Source of the DNA: Marivita sp.
GTDB lineage: Bacteria > Pseudomonadota > Alphaproteobacteria > Rhodobacterales > Rhodobacteraceae
Direction of reading: 5' to 3'
Assembly (NCBI RefSeq): GCF_020055675.1
Contig: NZ_JAIPUS010000007.1
Location: forward strand, 62,001-126,000
DNA length: 64,000 nt
A model generated the notes under the pieces. That model was given only the letters and a program-made list of their open reading frames with translations, had not been told where the DNA came from and searched no databases. Positions 1 to 8,476 of the stretch are shown in pieces. Position 1 is the stretch's first letter. Each line of letters begins with the position of its first letter. The position numbers were made by a program, and so were the translations under genes.

Positions 1-1
1 G

Positions 2-685
2 GTGATCCTGGCCACCGGCGCGCGCGCGAAATGGCTGGGCCTTCCGTCGGAAGAGGCGTTCAAGGGGTTCGGCGTGTCGGCCTGTGCGACATGCGACGGG
101 TTCTTTTATCGCGGACAGGAGATCGTCGTGATCGGCGGCGGCAACACCGCGGTGGAAGAGGCGCTGTTCCTGACGAATTTCGCGTCCAAGGTGACCCTGG
201 TCCACCGGCGCGGTGAATTGCGGGCGGAAAAGATCTTGCAGAACCGTCTTTTCAAGAACCCGAAGATCGAAACGCTGTGGCATCACCAGTTGGACGAGGT
301 GGTCGGCACAGACATGCCAAAGGGCGTCGAAGGCGTGCGCGTCAAGCATGTAGAGACCGGCGCCATCACCGAGATCCCGTGCAAGGGTGTCTTTATCGCC
401 ATTGGGCACGCGCCCGCGAATGAGCTGGTCAAGGACGTGCTGGAGACGCATATGGGCGGATATGTCGTGACGAAGCCGGACAGCACGGAAACGTCGATCC
501 CCGGCGTGTTCGCGGCCGGCGATCTGACGGATCACAAATACCGTCAGGCGGTCACATCGGCAGGGATGGGATGTATGGCAGCCCTGGAGGCAGAGCGGTT
601 CCTGGCCGAGGCTGGCGACGATTCGGGCAAGGACGTGACCGAGCCACTCGGCTACGGCGCGCCGGTCAAGGAAGGCGCGGATTGA
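2..685 (+). CDS. trxB: Thioredoxin-disulfide reductase, 5' truncated by the window edge
   Basis: This is the C-terminal 227 residues of the FAD enzyme that reduces thioredoxin with NADPH in the cytoplasm. Visible are the redox-active CATC motif (residues 28-31 of the fragment), the NADPH-binding GGGNTAVEEA loop just after it, the FIAIGHAP segment and the C-terminal FAD-binding GVFAAGDL motif followed by RQAVTSAGMG. About 90 N-terminal residues of the usual ~320 are missing because the gene runs off the left edge; nothing suggests that it is broken. The next gene is convergent. Two hairpins follow the stop codon. Confidence 0.95.
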   Translation: MILATGARAKWLGLPSEEAFKGFGVSACATCDGFFYRGQEIVVIGGGNTAVEEALFLTNFASKVTLVHRRGELRAEKILQNRLFKNPKIETLWHHQLDEVVGTDMPKGVEGVRVKHVETGAITEIPCKGVFIAIGHAPANELVKDVLETHMGGYVVTKPDSTETSIPGVFAAGDLTDHKYRQAVTSAGMGCMAALEAERFLAEAGDDSGKDVTEPLGYGAPVKEGAD

Positions 686-686
686 A

Positions 687-710
687 ACGGGCAGGGTTTC
701 CCCTGCCCGT
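687..710 (+). terminator. Hairpin directly after trxB
   Basis: A perfect 10-bp inverted repeat (ACGGGCAGGG / CCCTGCCCGT) with a TTTC loop starts two bases after the trxB stop codon. It lacks a T-run afterwards, so alone it may act as an RNA-stabilising stem, with the next hairpin completing termination. Confidence 0.45.
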
Positions 711-720
711 CGCGTTCATC

Positions 721-750
721 AAAGGCCGGGCGTGATCGCCTGGCCTTTTT
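721..750. terminator. Bidirectional terminator between trxB and the peroxidase gene
   Basis: The stem is AAAGGCC-G-GGCG, the loop TGAT and the other arm CGCC-T-GGCCTTT, followed by TT on the plus strand. Because the outer arm carries AAA and TTT, it reads as a terminator from both sides. It lies 5 bp past the stop of the minus-strand peroxidase gene. Confidence 0.7.
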
Positions 751-754
751 CGGG

Positions 755-1804
755 TCAGCGCACCTCGCCACTGGGCGTCGGCGTGTCGGCGGTTTCCACC
801 GGTAGGATCGGATAGACCACTTCGGGCATCTCACCCGTCAGCGCGCCGAGGAAAGCGGTGATGTCGGAGACTTCGTCTTCGCTCAGGTCGGCGCCCAATT
901 GCGAGCTTGCCATGATCTCGACCGCGGTGCGCAGATCCCAGACCACGCCAGAGTGGAAATAGGGGGCGGTCAACGCGATGTTGCGCAACGGTGCCGCACG
1001 GAAGACGTATTCATCGTCCACGGTCTCGGTCACGATATACCGGCCCTTGTCCCCTTCGGGCAGGATTTCCGCGCCGGGACGTTCGACAAGACCGAAGGGA
1101 TAATACCCGTTGCCGCCGAGGTTGATGCCCGAATGGCAGGACGCGCAGCCCGCATCGACGAAAGTCTGCAACCCGCGCACTTCTTCTTCGGTCATCGCGC
1201 CGTCATCGCCATTGAGCCACGCATCGAACGGGGATGGGGTGATCAGGGTCGCCTCGTAGGCTTCGATCGCCTTGGCGAAGTTGTCAAAGCTGACGGGCTC
1301 GTCTTCTTGGGGGAACGACGCTTCGAACCACTCCACGTATTGCGGCATGGAATTGAGCGTGAGAAGCACGTTGTCCGGCGTATTCGCCATTTCGACACCG
1401 GCCTGAACCGGGCCCTTGGCCTGTTCGGCAAGGTCGGGCGCACGGCCGTCCCAGAACTGCGCCTGGTTGAAAACGGCGTTCAAAACGGTCGGAGAGTTGC
1501 GCGAGCCTTTCTGCCAACCGTGACCGATCGACACCGGCATGTTGTCATCGCCGCCCGTGGCAAGGTTGTGGCACGAGTTGCAGGAAAACACACCCGATGC
1601 CGACATGCGGGGATCAAAGAAGAGTGCCTTTCCAAGGTCGATCTTTTCCGGCGTGATCCGGTTTTCATTGAGCGACGGCACGGTCGATGGGAGCGGCGCG
1701 AACATGTCAAGCGCAAGCTCCCGAAGCTCGGTCGAAGCTGACGCTCCATTCGCAATCGCGATTACGGATACAGCCAAAGCTGCGGAGTGACGTAGGGTCG
1801 GCAT
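755..1804 (-). CDS. Di-haem cytochrome c peroxidase (CcpA/MauG family)
   Basis: A periplasmic enzyme expected to reduce hydrogen peroxide with electrons from c-type cytochromes. The first ~24 residues form a Sec signal peptide (hydrophobic AALAVSVIAIANGASA). Two CxxCH haem-attachment sites are visible, at residues 75-79 (CNSCH) and 220-224 (CASCH), separated by about 145 residues as usual in bacterial di-haem peroxidases. The 349-residue length fits the family. MauG-like oxidases share this fold, but no methylamine genes are near. A perfect FNR-type box lies 75-88 bp upstream of the start, suggesting induction at low oxygen, which is known for such peroxidases. Confidence 0.9.
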   Translation of the reverse strand: MPTLRHSAALAVSVIAIANGASASTELRELALDMFAPLPSTVPSLNENRITPEKIDLGKALFFDPRMSASGVFSCNSCHNLATGGDDNMPVSIGHGWQKGSRNSPTVLNAVFNQAQFWDGRAPDLAEQAKGPVQAGVEMANTPDNVLLTLNSMPQYVEWFEASFPQEDEPVSFDNFAKAIEAYEATLITPSPFDAWLNGDDGAMTEEEVRGLQTFVDAGCASCHSGINLGGNGYYPFGLVERPGAEILPEGDKGRYIVTETVDDEYVFRAAPLRNIALTAPYFHSGVVWDLRTAVEIMASSQLGADLSEDEVSDITAFLGALTGEMPEVVYPILPVETADTPTPSGEVR

Positions 1805-1878
1805 GGTACAAAAAGTCTCCAGATTGAGCCTGAGGTTCGCGCGCCTGTATGGATAATCGCCTTCGGGAAAGGCTGTCC

Positions 1879-1892
1879 TTGATTGACATCAA
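1879..1892. promoter_or_regulatory. FNR/FnrL-type box upstream of the peroxidase gene
   Basis: The sequence TTGAT-TGAC-ATCAA is a perfect match to the FNR-family consensus TTGAT-N4-ATCAA. Its centre (1885.5) lies about 81 bp before the peroxidase start codon. A -10-like GATTAT reads on the minus strand at 1853-1858, about the distance expected for a class II activated promoter. The divergent sulfate-activation gene starts 190 bp away, so the peroxidase is the likelier target. Confidence 0.75.
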
Positions 1893-2078
1893 ATTCCTGC
1901 AGCAAAACCGTGGAAATCGTTGCCTGGCCACAAATCCGAGCCCGCCAGACATCGCAACAACCAAAACTGGCGCAAATTCCGCACAATTTTTCGAATTTCA
2001 GGTGAACAGGGGCTTGCCGCTGGACTTCGTCTCCATGCCGGGCGTACCCAGCAGCGAAACTTGGCAGTGAGAAGATTT

Positions 2079-3794
2079 ATGTACCCCCGGAACCTTGCCC
2101 CGATCCCCGAACTTTTCGTCTCCTATGACAGCGCACAGAAGCTCAAGCAGGAGGCCGGCGATCTGGTCAGCCACGACCTGACGCCGCGGCAGATTTGCGA
2201 CCTGGAACTGCTGATGAATGGCGGTTTCTTTCCGCTCAAGGGGTTTCTGGGCCAGGAGGATTACGACCAGGTTGTCGACAACATGCGCCTGGCCGACGGG
2301 ACACTCTGGCCGATGCCGATCACGCTCGATGTGTCCGAAGCGTTTGCCGACGGTCTCGAGATTGGTCAGGACATCGCGCTGCGCGACCAGGAAGGTGTGA
2401 TCCTGGGCACGATGACGCTGACCGACCGCTGGACACCCGACAAGGCCCGCGAGGCAAAGCAGGTGTTCGGCGCGGATGACGATGCGCACCCGGCGGTGAA
2501 TTATCTGCACAACACCGCCGGAAAGGTCTACCTGGGCGGGCCGGTCACCGGCATCCAGCAGCCCGTGCATTACGATTTTCGCGGCCGCCGCGACACGCCG
2601 AACGAGCTGCGCGCCTATTTCCGCAAGCTGGGCTGGCGCAAGGTCGTGGCGTTCCAGACCCGCAACCCGCTGCACCGCGCGCACCAGGAGCTGACCTTCC
2701 GGGCCGCCAAGGAAAGCCAGGCCAACCTGCTGATCCATCCGATCGTCGGCATGACCAAACCGGGCGACGTGGATCACTTTACCCGTGTGCGCTGCTACGA
2801 AGCGGTTCTGGACAAATATCCGCAATCCACCACGACGATGAGCCTTCTGAACCTTGCCATGCGCATGGCCGGCCCGCGCGAGGCGGTCTGGCACGGATTG
2901 ATTCGCCGTAACCACGGCTGCACCCATTTCATTGTCGGCCGCGATCATGCCGGCCCCGGCAAGAACTCGGCCGGCGAGGATTTCTACGGCGCCTATGACG
3001 CGCAGGACCTGTTCCGCACACACCAGGAAGAGATCGGCATCGAAATGGTCGATTTCAAACACATGGTCTACGTGCAGGAACGCGCCCAGTACGAGCCGAT
3101 GGACGAGATCGCCGACAAGGATGACGTGACGATCCTCAACATCTCCGGCACCGAGCTGCGCCGCCGCCTGACCGAAGGGCTGGATATCCCGGAATGGTTT
3201 TCCTTCCCCGAAGTGGTGGCCGAATTGCGCAAAACACGCCCGGCCCGGTCTCAGCAGGGGTTCACCGTGTTTTTTACCGGTTTTTCGGGGTCCGGAAAAT
3301 CCACGATCGCCAATGCCCTGATGGTCAAGTTGATGGAGATGGGTGGGCGGCCCGTGACGCTGCTGGACGGAGATATCGTGCGCAAGAACCTGTCGTCCGA
3401 ACTGGGGTTCTCCAAGGAACACCGCGACCTGAATATCCGCCGGATCGGCTATGTCGCGTCCGAGATCACCAAGAATGGCGGCATCGCCATCTGCGCGCCG
3501 ATCGCACCCTATGCGACGACCCGGCGCGCGGTGCGTGAAGATGTCGAACAGTTCGGCGCCTTCATCGAAGTGCATGTCGCGACCAGTATCGAGGAATGCG
3601 AACGCCGCGACCGCAAGGGGCTTTACAAGCTCGCACGTGAGGGCAAGATCAAGGAGTTTACCGGGATTTCAGACCCCTATGATATGCCCGAGACCCCCGA
3701 ACTGCGCGTCGAGACCGAGAATGTCGATGTCGACAATTGCGCGCATCAGGTCATCCTGAAGCTCGAAAGCCTTGGGCTGATCGCGGCACAGTAA
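2079..3794 (+). CDS. sat: Bifunctional sulfate adenylyltransferase / adenylylsulfate kinase
   Basis: A cytoplasmic fusion making APS from ATP and sulfate, then phosphorylating it to PAPS. The N-terminal ATP sulfurylase part (about residues 1-390) carries QTRNPLHRAH near residue 192 and the GRDHAGPG motif. The C-terminal APS kinase part starts near residue 395 with the P-loop GFSGSGKST at about 400 and DGDIVRKNL after it. I chose the ATG at 2079 (MYPRNLAP), giving 571 residues, the usual length for this fusion; the open frame extends upstream but that part looks non-coding. PAPS can feed sulfate assimilation or sulfotransferases, and a sulfotransferase-like protein is encoded at 25521. Confidence 0.95.
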   Translation: MYPRNLAPIPELFVSYDSAQKLKQEAGDLVSHDLTPRQICDLELLMNGGFFPLKGFLGQEDYDQVVDNMRLADGTLWPMPITLDVSEAFADGLEIGQDIALRDQEGVILGTMTLTDRWTPDKAREAKQVFGADDDAHPAVNYLHNTAGKVYLGGPVTGIQQPVHYDFRGRRDTPNELRAYFRKLGWRKVVAFQTRNPLHRAHQELTFRAAKESQANLLIHPIVGMTKPGDVDHFTRVRCYEAVLDKYPQSTTTMSLLNLAMRMAGPREAVWHGLIRRNHGCTHFIVGRDHAGPGKNSAGEDFYGAYDAQDLFRTHQEEIGIEMVDFKHMVYVQERAQYEPMDEIADKDDVTILNISGTELRRRLTEGLDIPEWFSFPEVVAELRKTRPARSQQGFTVFFTGFSGSGKSTIANALMVKLMEMGGRPVTLLDGDIVRKNLSSELGFSKEHRDLNIRRIGYVASEITKNGGIAICAPIAPYATTRRAVREDVEQFGAFIEVHVATSIEECERRDRKGLYKLAREGKIKEFTGISDPYDMPETPELRVETENVDVDNCAHQVILKLESLGLIAAQ

Positions 3795-3812
3795 CCTTTT
3801 GGGTGTGCGCCC

Positions 3813-4505
3813 ATGCTGACCATTGCGCTCACCTCGATCCCGCCTCGGTTCGGCACGCTGGCCAAGGTGACGCAGCGCCTGTTGGCGCAAACCATGCCGG
3901 TGCGGGTGGTCGTGTCGATCCCCCGCCGATATCGCCGGTTCCCCGGTGTGGTGCCGGACCCGGATCTGCCACCGGGGGTGATCCTGCGCCGGACGCCCGA
4001 GGATTACGGACCGGCGAGCAAGCTGCTGGGTGTTGTCGAGGATCCCGAGGTCAACGACATCCTGTACTGCGACGACGACTGGCTCTACGCGCCAACCTGG
4101 GCCGAAGCCCTGACCACGGCCCGGTCTGGCCCGGGTATGGCGGTGGCTGCATCAACATTCCCGGTGTCGCGCATCAAGCGCAGCGCACAGCCCCGCCTGG
4201 ACCGGGTGGCACAGGGATTTGCCGGCGTTCTGGTCAATCGCGACATGTTCCAACCCGATCTATTTCATCTGCCGGACGCCGCCTTTGCAACGGACGACAT
4301 ATGGCTGTCCGGCTACATGGCGGCACGCAATATCTCGGTCGTGCCGGCACCGGCAGCCCGGGCGCTCTGTGCGCCTGTCCCGGTGGAGGGTCCGCAACTG
4401 CAAGACAGTCAGGTGGGGGGCGTGTCACGCGCCGGGGCGAATATTGCATGTGCCGATGCCCTGACACGCCTGTTCGGGGTCTGGCCGGCAGCCGATACCG
4501 ATTGA
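3813..4505 (+). CDS. Glycosyltransferase-like (GT-A fold) protein
   Basis: A 230-residue soluble protein that starts MLTIALTSIPPRF, a typical beginning of GT-A type nucleotide-sugar transferases. After YGPASKLLG comes DILYCDDDW (about residues 87-95), an acidic DDD triplet in the place of the metal-binding DxD motif; a later ATDDIWLSGYM segment resembles the acceptor-side acidic motif. It starts 18 bp after the sulfate-activation gene, so the two probably share a transcript. The sugar, acceptor and pathway cannot be told from sequence. A bidirectional hairpin follows. Confidence 0.6.
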   Translation: MLTIALTSIPPRFGTLAKVTQRLLAQTMPVRVVVSIPRRYRRFPGVVPDPDLPPGVILRRTPEDYGPASKLLGVVEDPEVNDILYCDDDWLYAPTWAEALTTARSGPGMAVAASTFPVSRIKRSAQPRLDRVAQGFAGVLVNRDMFQPDLFHLPDAAFATDDIWLSGYMAARNISVVPAPAARALCAPVPVEGPQLQDSQVGGVSRAGANIACADALTRLFGVWPAADTD

Positions 4506-4562
4506 TGTCAGCGCGCCAGCCGTGTGCGCAGGCGGTGTCGTCACCCATGCCCGCAAGACACC

Positions 4563-4586
4563 AAAGGCGCGGGGACCCGCGCCTTT
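4563..4586. terminator. Bidirectional terminator between convergent genes
   Basis: An 11-bp perfect stem (AAAGGCGCGGG / CCCGCGCCTTT) with a two-base loop separates the glycosyltransferase-like gene (+) from the DUF1150 gene (-). A and T ends let it work for both strands. Confidence 0.75.
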
Positions 4587-4593
4587 GACAGTG

Positions 4594-4821
4594 TCAGTGC
4601 ACCGTTACAGGTGCGAAATCATTCTCGCGTGCCAGCATGAAGGCCAGCTTTTTGTCCTTGACGAGGGCGAGGCGTTCACCGTCGGCGCGATGCACCGCGT
4701 AGATCGTTTCCTCGTTGCCCAGCTCGTCCTGCACGTCTTCGGGCAAGTCAGCCACGGCGACCGGGCGGACATAGACAAGGTTGGATTGATCTTCATCCTT
4801 GAAGTTGAACGGCGTATTCAT
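4594..4821 (-). CDS. DUF1150 family small protein
   Basis: A 75-residue protein of the alphaproteobacterial DUF1150 family, recognised by the VYVRPVAVADLP and IYAVHRADGERLALV segments. It is acidic and soluble, without a signal peptide. It starts 3 bp after the stop of the small heat-shock gene and must be in the same operon, a pairing common in this group. A role linked to proteostasis is suggested only by this linkage; the biochemical function is not known. Confidence 0.85.
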   Translation of the reverse strand: MNTPFNFKDEDQSNLVYVRPVAVADLPEDVQDELGNEETIYAVHRADGERLALVKDKKLAFMLARENDFAPVTVH

Positions 4822-4824
4822 GGT

Positions 4825-5244
4825 CTATCCCTTCTTGATCTGGATTGTCTGCACCACGGTCTCCGGGCGCTGCAACGTCAGGTCGACATGCAGCAGGCCG
4901 TTTTCCATGACGGCTTCTCCAACTTCGACGCCATCGGCGAGGACGAAACTCCTCTGAAACTGCCGCGCCGCAATCCCGCGATGCAGGAAGACACGGTCGG
5001 CGGATTCGTCCACTTGCCGCCCCCGGATGACCAGTTGTCTGTCTTCGACAGTGATGCCGAGATCTTGTTCCCGAAAACCGGCAACGGCCAGCGTGATGCG
5101 GTATGACCCGTCTGACGTCTGTTCAATATTGAAAGGCGGGTAGCCTTCGCTGCCGGATTTCGCGGTGCGTTCCAGCAAACGCTCGAGTTGTTCGAACCCG
5201 AGCAGATGGGGATAGGATCCCAAGGTCAATTTCGTCATCGACAC
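4825..5244 (-). CDS. Small heat-shock protein, Hsp20/alpha-crystallin family
   Basis: An ATP-independent holdase that binds unfolding proteins in the cytoplasm. The 139-residue protein has a short N-terminal arm (GSYPHLLGFEQLERLL, typical of bacterial class A IbpA-like proteins), an alpha-crystallin domain from about residue 38 (YPPFNIEQ) to 130, and the closing GLLHVDLTLQRPE strand before a short tail containing the IQI motif. First gene of a two-gene operon with DUF1150. A sigma32-like promoter lies upstream at 5303-5333, so heat induction is likely. Confidence 0.92.
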   Translation of the reverse strand: MSMTKLTLGSYPHLLGFEQLERLLERTAKSGSEGYPPFNIEQTSDGSYRITLAVAGFREQDLGITVEDRQLVIRGRQVDESADRVFLHRGIAARQFQRSFVLADGVEVGEAVMENGLLHVDLTLQRPETVVQTIQIKKG

Positions 5245-5302
5245 GTCCTTTTCGTAAAGCGACTGTGTAGGGTGGCCCCGTTATGGCGACCGATACAGAG
5301 GA

Positions 5303-5333
5303 ATATGGGGAAGCGACCGGCAAGACGCAAGGG
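5303..5333 (-). promoter_or_regulatory. Sigma32 (RpoH)-type promoter for hsp20
   Basis: On the minus strand CCCTTGCG (5333-5326) is followed after 15 bases by CCCCATAT (5310-5303). This resembles the heat-shock consensus CCCTTGAA...CCCCATnT. The start codon is about 60 bases downstream. It matches the role of the gene. Confidence 0.65.
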
Positions 5334-5399
5334 CTTTGCGAAACGGCGGAATACCGCTATTATCCGGGTCCCGGCTATATCCAAGGACTGTCTGACGTC

Positions 5400-5624
5400 A
5401 TGAATGCCCATAACGATCTGTCGATGAAGACCGATGATGTGCTGCGCGTGGAGCTTGAGGTGTTCCGCCGCGAACATCGGGACCTTGACGAGGCCATACG
5501 CGCGATGCAGGCCGCCAGCACCGCTGACCAATTGACACTCCAACGGCTCAAGAAGAAGAAACTGGTGCTCAAGGACAGGATCGCGCAGATCGAAGACCGC
5601 CTGTTGCCCGATATCATCGCCTGA
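5400..5624 (+). CDS. YdcH/DUF465 family small protein
   Basis: A 74-residue charged protein starting MNAHNDLSMKTDDVLRVEL, with the family pattern FRREHRDLDEAI, then LQRLKKKKLVLKDRIAQIE. It is likely a two-helix coiled coil. The function of the family is unknown. The ATG at 5400 gives the normal family length; the frame is open 39 codons further upstream but that region contains the hsp20 promoter. It is divergent from hsp20 and 81 bp before purE. Confidence 0.85.
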   Translation: MNAHNDLSMKTDDVLRVELEVFRREHRDLDEAIRAMQAASTADQLTLQRLKKKKLVLKDRIAQIEDRLLPDIIA

Positions 5625-5705
5625 GCCGCGATGGTCTGCGCGAGTTGCCCCGCGTTGCGATCCGGCTATAGTGCGCGCTCCAATTCCTGAAGGGGCCAAT
5701 GCACC

Positions 5706-6200
5706 ATGCCGCAACCGATCAAAGTAGGCATCATCATGGGATCGCAATCCGATTGGCCCACGATGAAAGAGGCCGCAGACATGCTGGACAGGCTGGCGGT
5801 CGCGTATGAGACAAGGATCGTGTCGGCCCATCGGACGCCGGATCGGCTCTGGGACTACGGAAAGACAGCTGTCGACCGGGGGTTGCACGTGATCATCGCC
5901 GGCGCCGGCGGTGCGGCGCATCTTCCCGGCATGATGGCGTCCAAGACGCGGCTGCCGGTGATCGGCGTTCCGGTGCAGACGCGCGCCCTGTCGGGCGTTG
6001 ACTCCCTGTATTCGATCCTGCAAATGCCGCGCGGATTTCCGGTGGCGACCATGGCCATCGGTGCGGCAGGTGCGGCCAATGCCGGTCTGATGGCAGCCGG
6101 GATGCTCGCGCTGAACGATCCCGACCTGGCCACACGGCTGGACACATGGCGCGCTGATTTGTCGGCATCGATACCCGACGCCCCCTCTGACGACGGATAA
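5706..6200 (+). CDS. purE: 5-(carboxyamino)imidazole ribonucleotide mutase
   Basis: PurE converts N5-CAIR to CAIR in de novo purine synthesis. The 164-residue protein shows the class I signature GSQSDWPTM (residues 12-20), SAHRTPDR (about 40-47) and [11 protein letters not shown] (about 66-76). It is followed after 5 bp by purK, which makes its substrate, so the two are co-transcribed and the products act in sequence. Confidence 0.97.
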   Translation: MPQPIKVGIIMGSQSDWPTMKEAADMLDRLAVAYETRIVSAHRTPDRLWDYGKTAVDRGLHVIIAGAGGAAHLPGMMASKTRLPVIGVPVQTRALSGVDSLYSILQMPRGFPVATMAIGAAGAANAGLMAAGMLALNDPDLATRLDTWRADLSASIPDAPSDDG

Positions 6201-6205
6201 TACGC

Positions 6206-7276
6206 ATGACCCTTCCGCTTCCCATCGGATCAACCATCGGCATCATCGGCGGCGGTCAACTCGGACGCATGTTGTCGGTCGCGGCCAGTCGGCTCGGCTT
6301 TCGCTGCCATGTTTTCGAACCCGGGGCACAGTGCCCGGCAGGCCAGGTGGCGGACCAGGTGACGACGGCGCCTTACGACGACGCCGATGCGCTGCGCGCC
6401 TTCGGGCACGCCGTCGATGTCATCACCTACGAGTTCGAGAACATCCCGACCGACGCGCTGGACCTGTTGCAGGACCTGGCCCCGATCCACCCGGGGCGCG
6501 AGGCGTTGCGGATCAGCCAGGACCGGCTGACGGAAAAGATGTTCCTTCAGGAACTCGGTCTTGCGACCGCGCCCTTTGCCGATGTCACCGACGCCGCCTC
6601 TCTGGAGACCGCGATTGCGCGAATCGGCACGCCGTCGATCCTGAAAACCCGCCGGTTCGGATACGACGGCAAGGGACAGGTGCGGATCACCGACCCCGCG
6701 GCCGCGGCACAGGCGCTCGAAGACATGCAGGGCGCTCCCGCGATCCTTGAAGGCGTCGTCGATTTCTCGCATGAGGTGTCGGTGATCGCAGCGCGCAGCC
6801 TCGATGGCGCGGTTGCGGCCTTCGATCCGGGCGAGAACCTGCATGAGGACGGCATCCTTCGCAGCACGACCGTCCCTGCCCGGCTGAGCCATGCGCAACA
6901 AACCGATGCGGTTCTGCTGGCCGCGAAGATCGCCAACGGGCTGACCTACGTCGGAGTTCTGGGCGTCGAGCTCTTCGTCACACCCGCCGGCCTGATCGTG
7001 AACGAGATCGCGCCCCGTGTGCATAATTCCGGGCATTGGACGCAGAATGCCTGTGCAATCGACCAGTTCGAACAGCATATCCGTGCGATCGCAGGCTGGC
7101 CGCTTGGTGATGGTCAACGCCACATTGACGTGGTGATGGAAAACCTGATCGGCGACGACATGGACCGGGTGCCGGTTCTGGCCCGGACGCCCGATTGCGC
7201 GCTGCATCTTTACGGCAAGGCCACGACCAAGCCCGGTCGCAAGATGGGCCATGCGAATTTCGTCAAGCGGCCCTGA
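6206..7276 (+). CDS. purK: 5-(carboxyamino)imidazole ribonucleotide synthase
   Basis: An ATP-grasp enzyme carboxylating AIR to N5-CAIR with bicarbonate and ATP. The start GSTIGIIGGGQLGRML (residues 8-22) is the family hallmark; the central ATP-grasp region includes KTRRFGYDGKGQ (about 148-159) and the end NEIAPRVHNSGHWT (about 267-280). Its length of 356 residues is normal. Second gene of the purEK pair. A hairpin overlapping the next convergent stop codon probably ends transcription. Confidence 0.97.
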   Translation: MTLPLPIGSTIGIIGGGQLGRMLSVAASRLGFRCHVFEPGAQCPAGQVADQVTTAPYDDADALRAFGHAVDVITYEFENIPTDALDLLQDLAPIHPGREALRISQDRLTEKMFLQELGLATAPFADVTDAASLETAIARIGTPSILKTRRFGYDGKGQVRITDPAAAAQALEDMQGAPAILEGVVDFSHEVSVIAARSLDGAVAAFDPGENLHEDGILRSTTVPARLSHAQQTDAVLLAAKIANGLTYVGVLGVELFVTPAGLIVNEIAPRVHNSGHWTQNACAIDQFEQHIRAIAGWPLGDGQRHIDVVMENLIGDDMDRVPVLARTPDCALHLYGKATTKPGRKMGHANFVKRP

Positions 7277-7307
7277 TCTTCTCCGGTTTCAAAATATCCC
7301 GAGGAGT

Positions 7308-7327
7308 TTGAGGGGCTGGCCCCTCAA
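7308..7327. terminator. Hairpin at the purK / phnM convergence
   Basis: TTGAGGGGC-TG-GCCCCTCAA forms a perfect 9-bp stem that overlaps the stop codon of the minus-strand gene. It is preceded by CTTCTCCGGTTTCAAAATAT, a stretch partly shared with the region after ffh (21264-21285), suggesting a recurring 3' element in this genome. Confidence 0.55.
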
Positions 7328-8472
7328 TCCCTCAGGAACCGCTCGGCCACCGGCCCGGTGAGATGCGCCACCGTGCCACCGGCGATCGTCGCCACCACGC
7401 GGCGGCTGTCGGGCTCAAGCACGATCAGGTCGGCGCGATTGCCGGGCACCAGGGTGCCGCGATCCGTCAGGTCCAGCAGCGCGGCAGGCCCCGAGGAGAC
7501 CAACCGCCACGCGGTCGCGACATCGCACAGGCCAAGCTCAGCGAGCCGGAACGCGGCGCGCAGGGGCGAGGGATAGTGATAATCGGATGCCAGCGCATCG
7601 CACAGGCCCGCCGCAACAAGGTCGGCAGCGGCGATATTGCCCGCATGACTGGCCCCGCGCACCACGTTGGGCGCGCCCAGAACGATATGTGCACCATCGG
7701 CGCGCGCGGCGGTTGCGGCCTCCAGCGTTTCGGGAAATTCGCTGACCCATGCCCCGCGTCCGGCCCAGAGCGCGCGGTCCTCTTGCCTGCGGTCGTCATG
7801 GCTGCCGATGACCACACCGCGTGCAGCCAGACGGGCGCACAGCGCGTCCAGCGCCGCCGGCACCTCGGCGGACCGGGCATGCAGATCCTGCATCAAGGCC
7901 AGATGCGCCTCGGGGCTGCGCCCGCTTTTGAGCGCTTGTCCCGTCAGGCGGGGCGGCTTTCGCCCCTCGGACAGGCGCTGATGCGGGAGGTGATCGTTGA
8001 ACACGACATAGTCGATCCCGAAGCGGTCGATCGCCGCCTCTGCGCGGCCAAACGCATCGACCAGATGGGTTTCAAGCCGCAATTGAACGCGCAGGTCGAT
8101 GGGCAGCGTTGTCCGTATCTCGCTGACATGGCCGAAGACATGTTCGGCAAAATCGGGGCCACGCATGCCGCCTTCCCAGGAAAAGAACTGCGCCAGGACG
8201 GCGGTGGTGATGCCGTTGGCGGCAAGCTCGGAGGCGGTGGCGATCACACCATGTTCCGCCTCTCGCAGGGCGCCGCGGCGCGGGGCCATGTGCCGCTCGA
8301 AGCCGTCACCATGCGGATCGACGATACCCGGCAGGATCCAATAGCCCGACAGGTCCACCTCACGCGGGGCGGCCACGTCGGTGACCAGGCCGCCCTGCAC
8401 CGACAGAGGCGCCTCGGACCAGCCATCGGATCCGAGCGTCGCGGCCCCGACAAAGGTGCAGTCCAGCGTCAT
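7324..8472 (-). CDS. phnM: PhnM-like amidohydrolase (RPnTP diphosphatase family)
   Basis: A 382-residue metal-dependent hydrolase. PhnM removes diphosphate from alpha-D-ribose 1-methylphosphonate 5-triphosphate in the C-P lyase pathway. Visible: ILPGIVDPHGDGFERH (metal-binding HxD in PhnM style, about residue 53), NDHLPHQRLSEGRKPP, IGSHDD (about 229-234) and the C-terminal ASDYHYPSPLRAAF. The ATG at 8472 is chosen because it lies 4 bp after the upstream gene's stop and the homologous part begins there. No other phn genes are in view, so it may serve a C-P lyase locus elsewhere or hydrolyse a related substrate. Confidence 0.8.
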   Translation of the reverse strand: MTLDCTFVGAATLGSDGWSEAPLSVQGGLVTDVAAPREVDLSGYWILPGIVDPHGDGFERHMAPRRGALREAEHGVIATASELAANGITTAVLAQFFSWEGGMRGPDFAEHVFGHVSEIRTTLPIDLRVQLRLETHLVDAFGRAEAAIDRFGIDYVVFNDHLPHQRLSEGRKPPRLTGQALKSGRSPEAHLALMQDLHARSAEVPAALDALCARLAARGVVIGSHDDRRQEDRALWAGRGAWVSEFPETLEAATAARADGAHIVLGAPNVVRGASHAGNIAAADLVAAGLCDALASDYHYPSPLRAAFRLAELGLCDVATAWRLVSSGPAALLDLTDRGTLVPGNRADLIVLEPDSRRVVATIAGGTVAHLTGPVAERFLRD

Positions 8473-8476
8473 GGCG

